From an uncultured Alphaproteobacteria bacterium (GTDB taxonomy: Bacteria > Pseudomonadota > Alphaproteobacteria > Sneathiellales > Sneathiellaceae): a stretch of DNA of 5,555 bases. The number at the start of each line of letters is the position of its first letter. Position 1 is the stretch's first letter. The position numbers and the translations under genes were made by a program. This document shows, piece by piece, positions 1 to 5,109 of the stretch. The stretch covers positions 1 through 5,555 of the forward strand of contig CALEMG010000050.1 of assembly GCA_937910835.1 (NCBI GenBank). Direction: 5' to 3'. Under the pieces are notes generated by a model. It was not told the DNA's origin, made no database searches, and saw nothing but the letters and a program-made list of their open reading frames with translations.

Positions 1-502
1 ATTCGTAAGAAACGCCGCCGCCAATGCTGCCCTCGTCCTCATCTTCCGGGGTCAGGTTCCGCTCCCACAGCTTGCTGCCATCCTCCGCCGAATAGGCGGT
101 GACGGTGGTGCTGCTGTCCATGGTATAGACCTTGCCGTTCGCGATCACGGGGGAGGAGAACATGCGGTTCTCATCGTCCGACCCGTCGCCGATATCGACC
201 CGCCAAGCTTCCTTCAGATAATCGCCAAGCTCAAGATGATAGAGTGCGTGGCTCGGGATGCCGCCGGCCTGCGGCCAGTTCGCATTCTCGTAAGGAGGCG
301 GAAGGCGCACTTCCAGATCGGCAAGGCCCGCATCGGCCTCCAGCGTCTGCTCGAGAGAGAGGATCGAGATGCGGTCACCGGGAAGCGGCGGCGGTTCATC
401 ATTGCCAAACCAGCTGCAGGCGGCCAGCGTCAGCAGCGCCGAACCTGCGAGGGCTGGTCGCATGGACTGCCGGATCAGGGTGAACCTTGGGCGCATCAGC
501 AT
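1..502 (-). CDS. bamB: BamB-like outer-membrane assembly lipoprotein (N-terminal part, cut by window edge)
   Basis: Partial gene: about 167 N-terminal residues are visible and the reading frame runs off base 1. BamB is the beta-propeller lipoprotein of the BAM complex, which inserts beta-barrel proteins into the outer membrane. Seen here: a basic N-terminus, a hydrophobic stretch and a lipobox L-A-A-C with the cysteine at residue 29, followed by Ser, which favours outer-membrane sorting. Next come a Pro-rich segment, the motif LPGDRISIL (about 40-48), which I associate with alphaproteobacterial members, and NWPQAGG (75-81). The first PQQ-like propeller blade is at about 116-150 (SSPVIANGKVY ... 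AYSAEDGSKLWERNL). I chose the ATG at 502-500 because a GAGGG lies 11 bases upstream; in-frame ATGs at 496 and 463 are alternatives, the last giving a more compact signal peptide. The start lies four bases after the stop of the TPR gene, so the two are probably co-transcribed. Fold assignment is firm; the name bamB also rests on gene order. Confidence 0.88.
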   Translation of the reverse strand, partial: MLMRPRFTLIRQSMRPALAGSALLTLAACSWFGNDEPPPLPGDRISILSLEQTLEADAGLADLEVRLPPPYENANWPQAGGIPSHALYHLELGDYLKEAWRVDIGDGSDDENRMFSSPVIANGKVYTMDSSTTVTAYSAEDGSKLWERNLTPEDEDEGSIGGGVSYE

Positions 503-506
503 CCGA

Positions 507-1154
507 TCACTTACCCTCAATCGCGGCAAGAAGCTGGCTCACCCGGCCCTTGACATCCTCGGGCGTGGCGGCGTCATTCCCGATCAAGGCGAGCACCTCT
601 TTTGCCTTCGCGGTGTCGCCATCCTTGATATAGGAAAGCGCCAGCAGTTCATTGGCTGACGCACTCCAGAGGTTGCCCGGCTCCGTCAGCGGGGCAATGC
701 GTTCGCGCACCTGATCGGTGGTGCCGACATCGAGAAGATAATAGCCCGCGAGCAGGGTGGCGAGCGATGAAAATTCGGTATCGACGGAGCCATCAGCGGC
801 GAGTTTTTCATAAACGAGGAGAGCTTTCTCCCCTTCCCCTGCGGCGATCATCGCCTCGGCTTCGCGCAAGGCAGCGAGCGGACGATATCCGGCATTCCCC
901 GATTCTGCGAGGCCCGCAAAGGCGGCCGCTCCTTCACCGAGCTTTTCGCCGGCTACCAGCGCTGCCGCAGCCTCAAACGCGGCGCCCTGACTACGCGACT
1001 GACTCTGGGTATAATTCTGCCAGCCAACAAAGGACGCAGTGCCCACGATGATCAGGATCGCGACGCCAATGACATATTTGCCATAGGCCTTCCACAGCGC
1101 CAGGGATTTATCCTTACGGACATCCTCATCCACTTCGTTAAAAATATCGGCCAC
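507..1154 (-). CDS. TPR_21-type tetratricopeptide-repeat inner-membrane protein (YfgM-like)
   Basis: A 215-aa protein with a short acidic/basic cytoplasmic N-terminus (ADIFNEVDEDVRKDKS), one membrane helix at about residues 27-45 (YVIGVAILIIVGTASFVGW) and a periplasmic Ala/Leu/Glu-rich helical domain typical of TPR-like repeats. This is the layout of the TPR_21 family, which includes the E. coli ancillary SecYEG subunit YfgM, a periplasmic chaperone-linked protein whose gene also lies just before bamB. The start is a GTG at 1154-1152: a TGGAG ends six bases before it and the protein begins right at the family's N-terminal motif. The frame stays open to 1271, but the extra 39 codons read through the probable promoter and look unlike a protein. 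The next gene downstream is the bamB-like gene, at a four-base gap. The family assignment is well supported; a YfgM-like role is inferred from fold and context. Confidence 0.87.
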   Translation of the reverse strand: MADIFNEVDEDVRKDKSLALWKAYGKYVIGVAILIIVGTASFVGWQNYTQSQSRSQGAAFEAAAALVAGEKLGEGAAAFAGLAESGNAGYRPLAALREAEAMIAAGEGEKALLVYEKLAADGSVDTEFSSLATLLAGYYLLDVGTTDQVRERIAPLTEPGNLWSASANELLALSYIKDGDTAKAKEVLALIGNDAATPEDVKGRVSQLLAAIEGK

Positions 1155-1188
1155 AAATAACTCCAGTTCCGCCGTCAAAATCCGGTGC

Positions 1189-1217
1189 AAAATAAACCGC
1201 CGGGCAAATTTAAGCAA
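1189..1217 (-). promoter_or_regulatory. possible sigma-70 promoter for the TPR gene and bamB
   Basis: On the minus strand a TTGCTT (1217-1212) and a TATTTT (1194-1189) are separated by 17 bases and lie about 35 bases upstream of the GTG start. The matches to the consensus are 3/6 and 4/6, so this is only a candidate. Confidence 0.35.
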
Positions 1218-1226
1218 ATGTTGTCT

Positions 1227-1266
1227 CGCGCATCCCGGAAATTTTGATATTTTGGCCGGATGCGCG
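1227..1266. repeat. 11-bp GC-rich inverted repeat between divergent genes
   Basis: The arms are CGCGCATCC(C)GG at 1227-1238 and CCGGATGCGCG at 1256-1266. They are perfectly complementary over 11 bp except for one extra C in the left arm, with a 17-base AT-rich spacer (1239-1255). It sits between the TPR gene (minus) and the 59-aa protein gene (plus), so it could be an operator acting on both promoters or a hairpin in a leader transcript. No family of regulator is recognised. Confidence 0.6.
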
Positions 1267-1282
1267 CGCAAAACAATATAGT
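1252..1282 (+). promoter_or_regulatory. weak promoter candidate for the 59-aa membrane protein
   Basis: TATAGT at 1277-1282 is a good -10 element. The best -35 candidate, TTGGCC at 1252-1257, is 19 bases away, which is long. It overlaps the right arm of the inverted repeat, so binding there would be expected to interfere with transcription. Confidence 0.3.
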
Positions 1283-1318
1283 ATGGCGACCTATATAACC
1301 ATTCGAATAAGGAATTTC

Positions 1319-1498
1319 ATGAGCGAAGGGCAAATTTTACAACTTGTGGCAATGTTGGCAGTGCTCTTCCTGGTACTGCCGGGCTTCCTTTACTACACGC
1401 GGCGCGCCGGCAAGGCGGCACTGTTGCGCAACATCGCGATCTGGCTCGCGCTGGCGCTGGTCATCGCCTTCCTCTACAAGACCTTCGGCGGCGGGTAA
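1319..1498 (+). CDS. small two-helix membrane protein, function unknown
   Basis: A 59-aa protein starting MSEGQILQLVAML and ending KTFGGG. Two hydrophobic helices are visible, at about residues 6-24 (ILQLVAMLAVLFLVLPGFL) and 38-53 (IAIWLALALVIAFLYK), joined by a basic loop (YYTRRAGKAALLRN). By the positive-inside rule that loop should be cytoplasmic. The start is well supported: AAGGA at 1309-1313 is followed by five bases and ATG; the frame is open further upstream to 1244 but there is no ribosome binding site there. The second half (ALLRNIAIWLALALV) resembles the hydrophobic N-terminal region of some TIGR02281-type retropepsin-like proteins, from memory, but the protease part is absent and I would not transfer that function. 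It is transcribed away from the TPR/bamB pair. It is a real-looking gene because of its ribosome binding site, composition and helix pattern. Confidence 0.75.
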   Translation: MSEGQILQLVAMLAVLFLVLPGFLYYTRRAGKAALLRNIAIWLALALVIAFLYKTFGGG

Positions 1499-1508
1499 GA
1501 GGCGCGAT

Positions 1509-1545
1509 CCGGACGGTGCGGGGTCTCCCCCTCCAGAGCGTCCGG
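1509..1545 (+). terminator. strong hairpin after the 59-aa gene (possible terminator)
   Basis: CCGGACG (1509-1515) pairs perfectly with CGTCCGG (1539-1545), and an inner GGGG (1520-1523) pairs with CCCC (1527-1530) across a three-base loop. It begins ten bases after the stop codon. There is no T-run afterwards, so it is not a classical intrinsic terminator; it may protect the 3' end or be the first element of the structured stretch that follows. Confidence 0.4.
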
Positions 1546-1560
1546 GTTATGGTTGAAAAT

Positions 1561-1674
1561 AAGGACGCCGGTTCCCATCCGCGTTGAGACGCAAGGCTCT
1601 GGCCGGGAGCCGGGCGATCTCTCAACGGAGAAGTCCCTGTTGGTGTGACGCGGCGGACAATTCCACACCGCCGT
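1561..1674 (+). other. candidate structured RNA region with alternative pairings
   Basis: Several strong pairings lie close together. One long hairpin is GTTGAGA-CGC (1583-1592) with GCG (1614-1616) and TCTCAAC (1620-1626), capped by GGCTC/GAGCC (1595-1599/1607-1611). A competing pairing joins CCGGTTCCC (1568-1576) to GGGAGCCGG (1605-1613): nine pairs including one G-T wobble. Further on, GGTGTG/CACACC (1642-1647/1664-1669) competes with CGGCGG/CCGCCG (1651-1656/1668-1673). No known RNA family fits. The strand is not determined, since hairpins read on both strands. In GC-rich DNA some of this is expected by chance, so confidence is low. Confidence 0.25.
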
Positions 1675-1690
1675 CATAAGCCAAATATCG

Positions 1691-1884
1691 AAGGCTGGCA
1701 AACAGAGGTCGCGGCAAATTTCGTCCGAGGGGTCCCACCTGGGCGTCCAAGAAACTGACGGGGATACCGAAATGCAAATTCATGTTTGAATAAGCGCCGG
1801 TCCTCGCCGCTCACGACGATACCGATTTTTACCCGGCACAGGACGTCCTAATTATCCGCAAGGCGCCATTAAAGAAAGCGTCCT
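1691..1884. other. non-coding stretch with no recognised content
   Basis: I see no credible reading frame, RNA gene or promoter here. The only notable item is a perfect 10-bp palindrome, AGGACGTCCT, at 1840-1849, which may be chance. Confidence 0.5.
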
Positions 1885-2157
1885 TTAAAATTCGTCCCAA
1901 TTCCGGCGATACCAGTTCGCAGAGGGTCTCTTCTTCTTGGCATCATCGACATCGCTATATATAGGGAATTTGGTATCCAAGCTGTCCTTAAACCTCCTTT
2001 AAAATCCCCCGAAAAAGGGGCGAAGTGGCAGTGAAATCCAATTCCTCCTAGCCCAAATATTATAGCACAGCCATAGATCATATGCAATAACTCTAATGAA
2101 AAACAAACCGAGCTTGCCTAAAACCGCGCGCAGCAACCGCCAAAACCCACGACTCAT
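1885..2157 (-). pseudogene. possible broken small membrane-protein gene with an in-frame stop
   Basis: In one minus-strand frame an ATG at 2157-2155 opens MSRGFWRLLRAVLGKLG, then a hydrophobic helix (LFFIRVIAYDLWLCYNIW) and a basic segment ending FFGGF at a TAA (2001-1999). The same frame then continues for 37 codons to a second TAA (1887-1885), and this part looks protein-like and hydrophilic, with VDDAKKKRPSANWYRR near its end and a final NWDEF. Together they would make a roughly 90-residue single-helix protein interrupted by one stop. Alternatives: two unrelated short frames, a small gene ending at the first stop (a CCCC-TTTTTC-GGGG hairpin and TTTT lie just there, 2020-2001), or a small peptide translated from the TTG at about 1980 behind AAAGGAGG. 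The region is richer in A and T than its surroundings. The start has no clear ribosome binding site. No homologue is recognised. Confidence 0.3.
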
Positions 2158-2227
2158 CCCCTGTTCGCCCGGCCACTTTCCAAGAGAAACCGCAAGTCCC
2201 CATTCTATCAAGATAAAATTCTTTACT

Positions 2228-2247
2228 TGCCGGTTACGGCATATAAA
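2228..2247 (+). promoter_or_regulatory. likely -10 element with an adjoining palindrome, upstream of the wall-binding protein
   Basis: TATAAA at 2242-2247 is a good -10 hexamer about 90 bases before the GTG start. Immediately upstream, TGCCG-GTTA-CGGCA (2228-2241) forms a perfect 5-bp inverted repeat in the core-promoter spacer, where a repressor would block RNA polymerase. No good -35 is present; TTCTTT at 2219-2224 has a 17-base spacing but matches poorly, which would suit an activated or weak promoter. Confidence 0.35.
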
Positions 2248-2336
2248 ATCCAGAGTCGGACATCTACTGCAAGTTGTTCACATCGAAGGCCGCGTCCCAG
2301 AGACTGCCGGGACCGCGAATAAGGAAGACACAGACC

Positions 2337-4082
2337 GTGCCAAAAAATGCTCTGACGATCCTCACCATCCTGAGCCTGTCTCTCTTCTCCATCGGGAGTG
2401 CAAACGCGGACTGGCTGGATAAATTGAAAGACACCGCCAAGGAACTGACCGACAAGGCGGGAGAAATCATTGAGGAAGCCACCCCCGCAGCACCGAGCAC
2501 GTCCGACGGCGAAGGTCAGGTGAACAAGCCCGCAACGCCGGCCGCCCCTTCAAAACCCGCCACGCCGAAAGCAAAGACCGTAGCGACACCCACGGCCCCG
2601 ACGGGATCAGCCGTCACCGGCAATAATGACAAAACGCTGGTGATGGCAACGCAGAAGGAGCTCAAGCGCCTCGGCTATAAGATCGGCGTCGATGGCGCCT
2701 ATGGCCCGACGACAAAAAAACGAATTATCGCCTTTCAAAAGACTCAGAGTATAACGGCAACCGGCAATGCCTCCCCTGAACTGCTGGCCACACTGAAGGC
2801 CACGCCGACACCAAAAGCCGAACCAGCCACCGCAACGGCAGCTTCCGCTCCCGCGCCAAAGGCGGAGGCGCCCAAAGCGGAGCCCGTCCCAGCCCCGAAA
2901 TCGGAGGAGCCAAAGGCTGAACCCGCGGCGGCAGTGGCAACGCCCAAGAAATCCCTCAACCCGGCGGACTATGACCGTGCATATGCCTATGAAGGCGGTG
3001 CCCCGGAGTTGGAGGGAAAATGGCTGCTGATCAAGGACAGGATGCCGGAACGGTTCTATGCCGAGATCAAGGGCGACGAAATCACGATTCAAAAGAATTT
3101 ACAAAGCATGAAACCATCTCCCGGCTTTGAGAAGAAAGCCTCAGGTACTGGTATAGTAAGAGTCGCGAGAGAATACTTTGCTAAAACCCCGGAAAAAGAC
3201 CCACCCGCAGTCGTTTTGGTCCGTTTTGGAAACACGGTAATTACAGCGAAGGTTATCTCGAACGGCTCGCATAAGGTCCTTTTGGGAGCCAAAGGGCCCG
3301 ATGTGACGGCGCTTCTCGCCCATGTTAAGAGTGGCGGCAATTTCGAGTTCCGCGTCGATAAGTTCGAGCCGTTCCTCTATGGCGAGGACTGGACGACCTT
3401 CTCCTCCCCACCACCGGAAATAGCGGCCGCGAAACTGGCGGCGAAGGAAAAACAGGCCGCCGCACAAGCCGCCGCCAAGGCGGAGCAAGAAAAGAAAGCC
3501 GCTTATGCGGGCACCCTCACCCCGGAGAGTAAATTGGCCTATGAACAGTGTGAGCAGAACAACTCTGCGAGGACTTTCTATTCATGCCAATGTATTGCAG
3601 AAAATATCGAAAGCTACTTGGGCCCGCAGATCGATGAGCAGGCGAAATACTGGAAGCAACGGATCGACGGTTATGAAGGCGCGATCAAGAAGAATAATGC
3701 GAATCCCAAACTGACCGCCGAGAAGAAAGCACAATCGGAACAGAACATGCGGCAACAGATAGAGCGCGCCAAAGCCGAAATTGCGAAAATCGAGGACCGC
3801 GCCAACTGGGACAATTCAATACAGCAATCCATGGTGCAAAGTGCCGCGCTCCATCTATACAAGGAACCGACTTGCAAAACGGCCGAGGGGATGCGCAAAA
3901 AGGAGTATGGCGCCTGCATGAAATCTTCGTCCTTTTCCAAAATAAAAGGCAAAACGCAGGAGGAATACTGCAGCTGCTCAGCCGACAAGGCGGCAGAGCT
4001 TTGGCTGAACTCACCTCAGGCCTATAGCTCCAAGGTGGCCGTCAGCATCCCGGTGCAGGCCCGGACATATTGCCGGAAATAA
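2337..4082 (+). CDS. exported peptidoglycan-binding protein with duplicated cysteine-rich C-terminus
   Basis: A 581-aa protein, unrecognised as a whole. Parts in order: Sec signal peptide 1-24 (hydrophobic core TILTILSLSLFSIG, cleavage after SANA); amphipathic helix 25-48; Pro/Ala/Lys/Thr linker 49-96; peptidoglycan-binding domain (PF01471 type) about 100-155, with the motif LKRLGYKIGVDGAYGPTTKKR and AFQKTQSITATG; a second linker 156-206 with PKAEP repeats; a domain of unknown type 208-358; an Ala/Lys/Glu helix 361-390; then eight cysteines at 405, 417, 419, 513, 527, 545, 547 and 579. These form two sets of C...CxC...C, and a charged coiled coil (about 430-490) sits inside the first. Export implies disulfides. 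The GTG start is chosen because AAGGA precedes it by 11 bases and the signal peptide begins there; a TTG at 2274 is less likely. The likely role is binding the cell wall and presenting the C-terminal module in the periplasm; no catalytic motif is seen. Confidence 0.85.
   Translation: MPKNALTILTILSLSLFSIGSANADWLDKLKDTAKELTDKAGEIIEEATPAAPSTSDGEGQVNKPATPAAPSKPATPKAKTVATPTAPTGSAVTGNNDKTLVMATQKELKRLGYKIGVDGAYGPTTKKRIIAFQKTQSITATGNASPELLATLKATPTPKAEPATATAASAPAPKAEAPKAEPVPAPKSEEPKAEPAAAVATPKKSLNPADYDRAYAYEGGAPELEGKWLLIKDRMPERFYAEIKGDEITIQKNLQSMKPSPGFEKKASGTGIVRVAREYFAKTPEKDPPAVVLVRFGNTVITAKVISNGSHKVLLGAKGPDVTALLAHVKSGGNFEFRVDKFEPFLYGEDWTTFSSPPPEIAAAKLAAKEKQAAAQAAAKAEQEKKAAYAGTLTPESKLAYEQCEQNNSARTFYSCQCIAENIESYLGPQIDEQAKYWKQRIDGYEGAIKKNNANPKLTAEKKAQSEQNMRQQIERAKAEIAKIEDRANWDNSIQQSMVQSAALHLYKEPTCKTAEGMRKKEYGACMKSSSFSKIKGKTQEEYCSCSADKAAELWLNSPQAYSSKVAVSIPVQARTYCRK
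2634..2801 (+). other. peptidoglycan-binding domain within the 581-aa protein
   Basis: Residues about 100-155 match the three-helix PG_binding_1 pattern: a helix with QKELKRLGY, the conserved DG-x-YGP-x-T turn, a helix ending in AFQ and a final TG-N-x-S-PELLATL. This fold is common at either end of amidases and other periplasmic proteins, where it anchors them to peptidoglycan. Here no hydrolase domain accompanies it. Confidence 0.85.
2808..2951 (+). repeat. PKAEP-type low-complexity linker in the 581-aa protein
   Basis: Residues about 158-205 are almost only Pro, Lys, Ala, Glu, Thr and Ser, with PKAEP three times and the variants PKAEA and PKSEE. Such linkers are usually extended and span periplasmic distance between folded domains. 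The imperfect repeats make the stretch prone to length variation between strains. Confidence 0.7.
3549..4073 (+). other. duplicated four-cysteine module with coiled-coil insertion
   Basis: Copy 1 has Cys405, the pair in YSCQC (417, 419) and Cys513. Copy 2 has Cys527, the pair in YCSCSAD (545, 547) and Cys579. From the CxC pair to the last cysteine is 31 residues in copy 2 and 93 in copy 1; removing the charged helical stretch 430-490 from copy 1 leaves a similar length. I infer an internal duplication with a coiled coil inserted in the first copy. The family is not recognised. Confidence 0.5.
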
Positions 4083-4098
4083 GCGGACGGGTTGAAGC

Positions 4099-4116
4099 GG
4101 CGGCGTGAAAACCGCC
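4099..4116 (+). terminator. hairpin after the 581-aa protein gene (possible terminator)
   Basis: GGCGG (4099-4103) and CCGCC (4112-4116) pair across an eight-base loop, 17 bases after the stop codon. The downstream CCCTCGCCTCTTTA is pyrimidine-rich but has no real T-run, so termination would be weak. Confidence 0.35.
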
Positions 4117-4131
4117 CCCTCGCCTCTTTAC

Positions 4132-4149
4132 CCAAATTTCATGATTTGG
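4132..4149. promoter_or_regulatory. inverted repeat CCAAAT-N6-ATTTGG upstream of the 63-aa gene
   Basis: Perfect 6-bp arms (4132-4137 and 4144-4149) around TTCATG. Total length of 18 bp and two-fold symmetry are typical of dimeric regulator sites. No regulator is identified. Confidence 0.35.
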
Positions 4150-4173
4150 CCTTAATCTGCTCTTAAATGCAGC

Positions 4174-4190
4174 GTTCTTGAACGAAGAAC
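4174..4190. promoter_or_regulatory. inverted repeat GTTCTT-N5-AAGAAC just before the 63-aa gene
   Basis: Perfect 6-bp arms (4174-4179 and 4185-4190) around GAACG, ending directly before the CGGAG that serves as ribosome binding site. It could be a second operator or, in the transcript, a hairpin limiting access to the ribosome binding site. Confidence 0.35.
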
Positions 4191-4205
4191 CGGAGTTTAG
4201 AGTAG

Positions 4206-4397
4206 ATGGCCAGTCAGTCCCTCGATAAGCGCAAACGAGCAATTGCGCAAAACCTCATCGATACCTGCGGGTTGCAGCGCGCCTTTCATGCGGCGAAGCA
4301 ATATGGCTGGAACGATATCGCCGAAGAAATTGAAAGCGAGATCGAACGGAGTAGCCAGCTTGGCCGCCGCCGCACCGATCCCCCCACTCACCACTAG
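4206..4397 (+). CDS. small soluble helical protein, function unknown
   Basis: A 63-aa protein beginning MASQSLDKRKRAIAQNLIDT. It is hydrophilic, without signal peptide or membrane helix, and predicted largely helical: a basic first helix (DKRKRAIAQNLIDT), a middle segment with aromatic residues (FHAAKQYGWNDIAEEIESEIER) and a short disordered tail (RRRTDPPTHH). The pattern LQRAFHAAKQYGWNDIAEEIE looks like a conserved core. A GGAG sits about ten bases before the ATG, and two inverted repeats lie upstream, which supports a separately controlled gene. It is followed after 87 bases by the GST gene on the same strand. I do not recognise a family with confidence; the protein could be a small regulator or adaptor, but nothing in the sequence decides this. 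An overlapping frame starting at 4243 is a poorer candidate. Confidence 0.75.
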   Translation: MASQSLDKRKRAIAQNLIDTCGLQRAFHAAKQYGWNDIAEEIESEIERSSQLGRRRTDPPTHH

Positions 4398-4411
4398 GGC
4401 CTCCGCGCCCT
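4396..4411 (+). terminator. weak hairpin overlapping the end of the 63-aa gene
   Basis: AGGGC (4396-4400) pairs with GCCCT (4407-4411), loop CTCCGC, followed by CCCTTCTCT. The stem takes in part of the stop codon. Short stem and mixed pyrimidine tail make it a weak terminator at best. Confidence 0.25.
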
Positions 4412-4428
4412 CCCTTCTCTATCCGTTA

Positions 4429-4458
4429 TTGACAATGCCGGTTCCGCGCAGGCATGGT
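4429..4458 (+). promoter_or_regulatory. promoter candidate for the GST gene
   Basis: A perfect -35 hexamer TTGACA (4429-4434) is followed after 18 bases by CATGGT (4453-4458), a poor -10 (3/6). It lies about 27 bases before the GST start. The exact -35 makes it worth recording; the gene may also be read from the 63-aa gene upstream. Confidence 0.35.
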
Positions 4459-4484
4459 TCTGGAAAAAACGGAAGGGACGAGGG

Positions 4485-5102
4485 ATGAAGATTTACTGGA
4501 TACATGCACAGGCGCCGATGCGCGTGCTCGCGCTCATCAAGCATTTGGGCGTGGAAGCGGAGCTGATCCGCATTGATCCCGTGGCGGGCGGCCTGCATAC
4601 GCCGGAGTATAAGGCGCTCAACCTCAACCGGAAAGCCCCGACGATGGTCGATGGCGATGTGACGCTCTGGGAGTCATCGGCGATCATGGCGCATATCGCA
4701 ATCAAGGCGGGCTCCGACATGTGGCCTACGAAAAACCTCGACGAGCAGGTCCAGGTCCTGCGCTGGCTCACCTGGAACGAAGGGCACTGGGTCGGCGCGG
4801 TCGGCCCTTATTATATCGAGCATATTGTGAAGAAGACCTTCAACATGGGTCCGCCCGACGCAGAGGTTCTGGAAAAAGCCGCGAAGAACTGCGTGAAATA
4901 TGCAAAAGTGCTGGAGGCGCATCTGGAGGGGCGTGATTTCGCCGCTGCGGGCCGCCTGACCATCGCCGACTTCGCCCTTGCCTCCATGGCGCGCTACTGG
5001 CGGGAGGCGGAGATGCCGTTCAATGAGTTCCCAAACATCACCCGCTGGCTCGATGGTCTTGAGCAAATCCCCGCCTGGAAGGATCCCTGGCCCGAGGAAT
5101 AG
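4485..5102 (+). CDS. glutathione S-transferase family protein
   Basis: A 205-aa protein of normal length for cytosolic GSTs. The thioredoxin-like N-terminal domain covers about residues 1-78: beta strand MKIYWI, the cis-proline of KAPTMVDGD (Pro52) and the glutathione-binding ESSAI motif (63-67). The all-helical C-terminal domain covers about 88-200 and contains the N-capping motif RLTIADF (157-163). The family conjugates glutathione to electrophiles or performs related thiol chemistry in the cytosol. At the usual nucleophile region the protein reads HAQAPMRV (7-14), with no Ser, Cys or Tyr where the catalytic residue is normally found, so it may use another residue or be a non-classical member. 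AAGGGA six bases before the ATG is a good ribosome binding site. It converges with the MAPEG gene, with only seven bases between stop codons. Class within the superfamily is not assigned. Confidence 0.93.
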   Translation: MKIYWIHAQAPMRVLALIKHLGVEAELIRIDPVAGGLHTPEYKALNLNRKAPTMVDGDVTLWESSAIMAHIAIKAGSDMWPTKNLDEQVQVLRWLTWNEGHWVGAVGPYYIEHIVKKTFNMGPPDAEVLEKAAKNCVKYAKVLEAHLEGRDFAAAGRLTIADFALASMARYWREAEMPFNEFPNITRWLDGLEQIPAWKDPWPEE

Positions 5103-5109
5103 AAGCGGC

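Noticed and set aside
1155..1271. 39-codon N-terminal extension of the TPR protein
   Set aside because: It covers the promoter region and inverted repeat, and the GTG at 1154 has a good ribosome binding site and begins at the family motif.
1588..1604. GACGCAAGGCTCTGGCC resembles part of the c-di-GMP-I (GEMM) riboswitch core
   Set aside because: The upstream GGCAAACC-like segment, the GAAA tetraloop hairpin and its receptor are not present in the right arrangement, and no downstream gene is placed to be controlled.
1474..1701. 75-aa minus-strand open frame over the hairpin region
   Set aside because: Rich in Pro, Arg and Cys with no recognisable pattern, overlaps the 59-aa gene and the hairpins, no ribosome binding site.
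1840..1849. Perfect palindrome AGGACGTCCT
   Set aside because: Short, isolated and far from any supported gene start; could easily be chance.
2096..2422. 108-aa plus-strand open frame beginning MKNKPSLPK
   Set aside because: Composition is unlike a folded protein and it overlaps the signal peptide of the well-supported 581-aa gene in another frame.
2607..3092. 161-aa open frame antisense to the 581-aa gene
   Set aside because: It mirrors the Ala/Pro/Lys-rich linkers as Arg/Gly/Cys/Trp-rich sequence, the usual shadow of such coding DNA.
3671..4014. Two overlapping antisense frames rich in Cys and Ser
   Set aside because: Both lie opposite the coiled-coil and cysteine-rich part of the real gene and resemble no protein family.
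4674..5066. 130-aa open frame antisense to the GST gene
   Set aside because: Entirely inside a confident coding region on the other strand, with no family resemblance.
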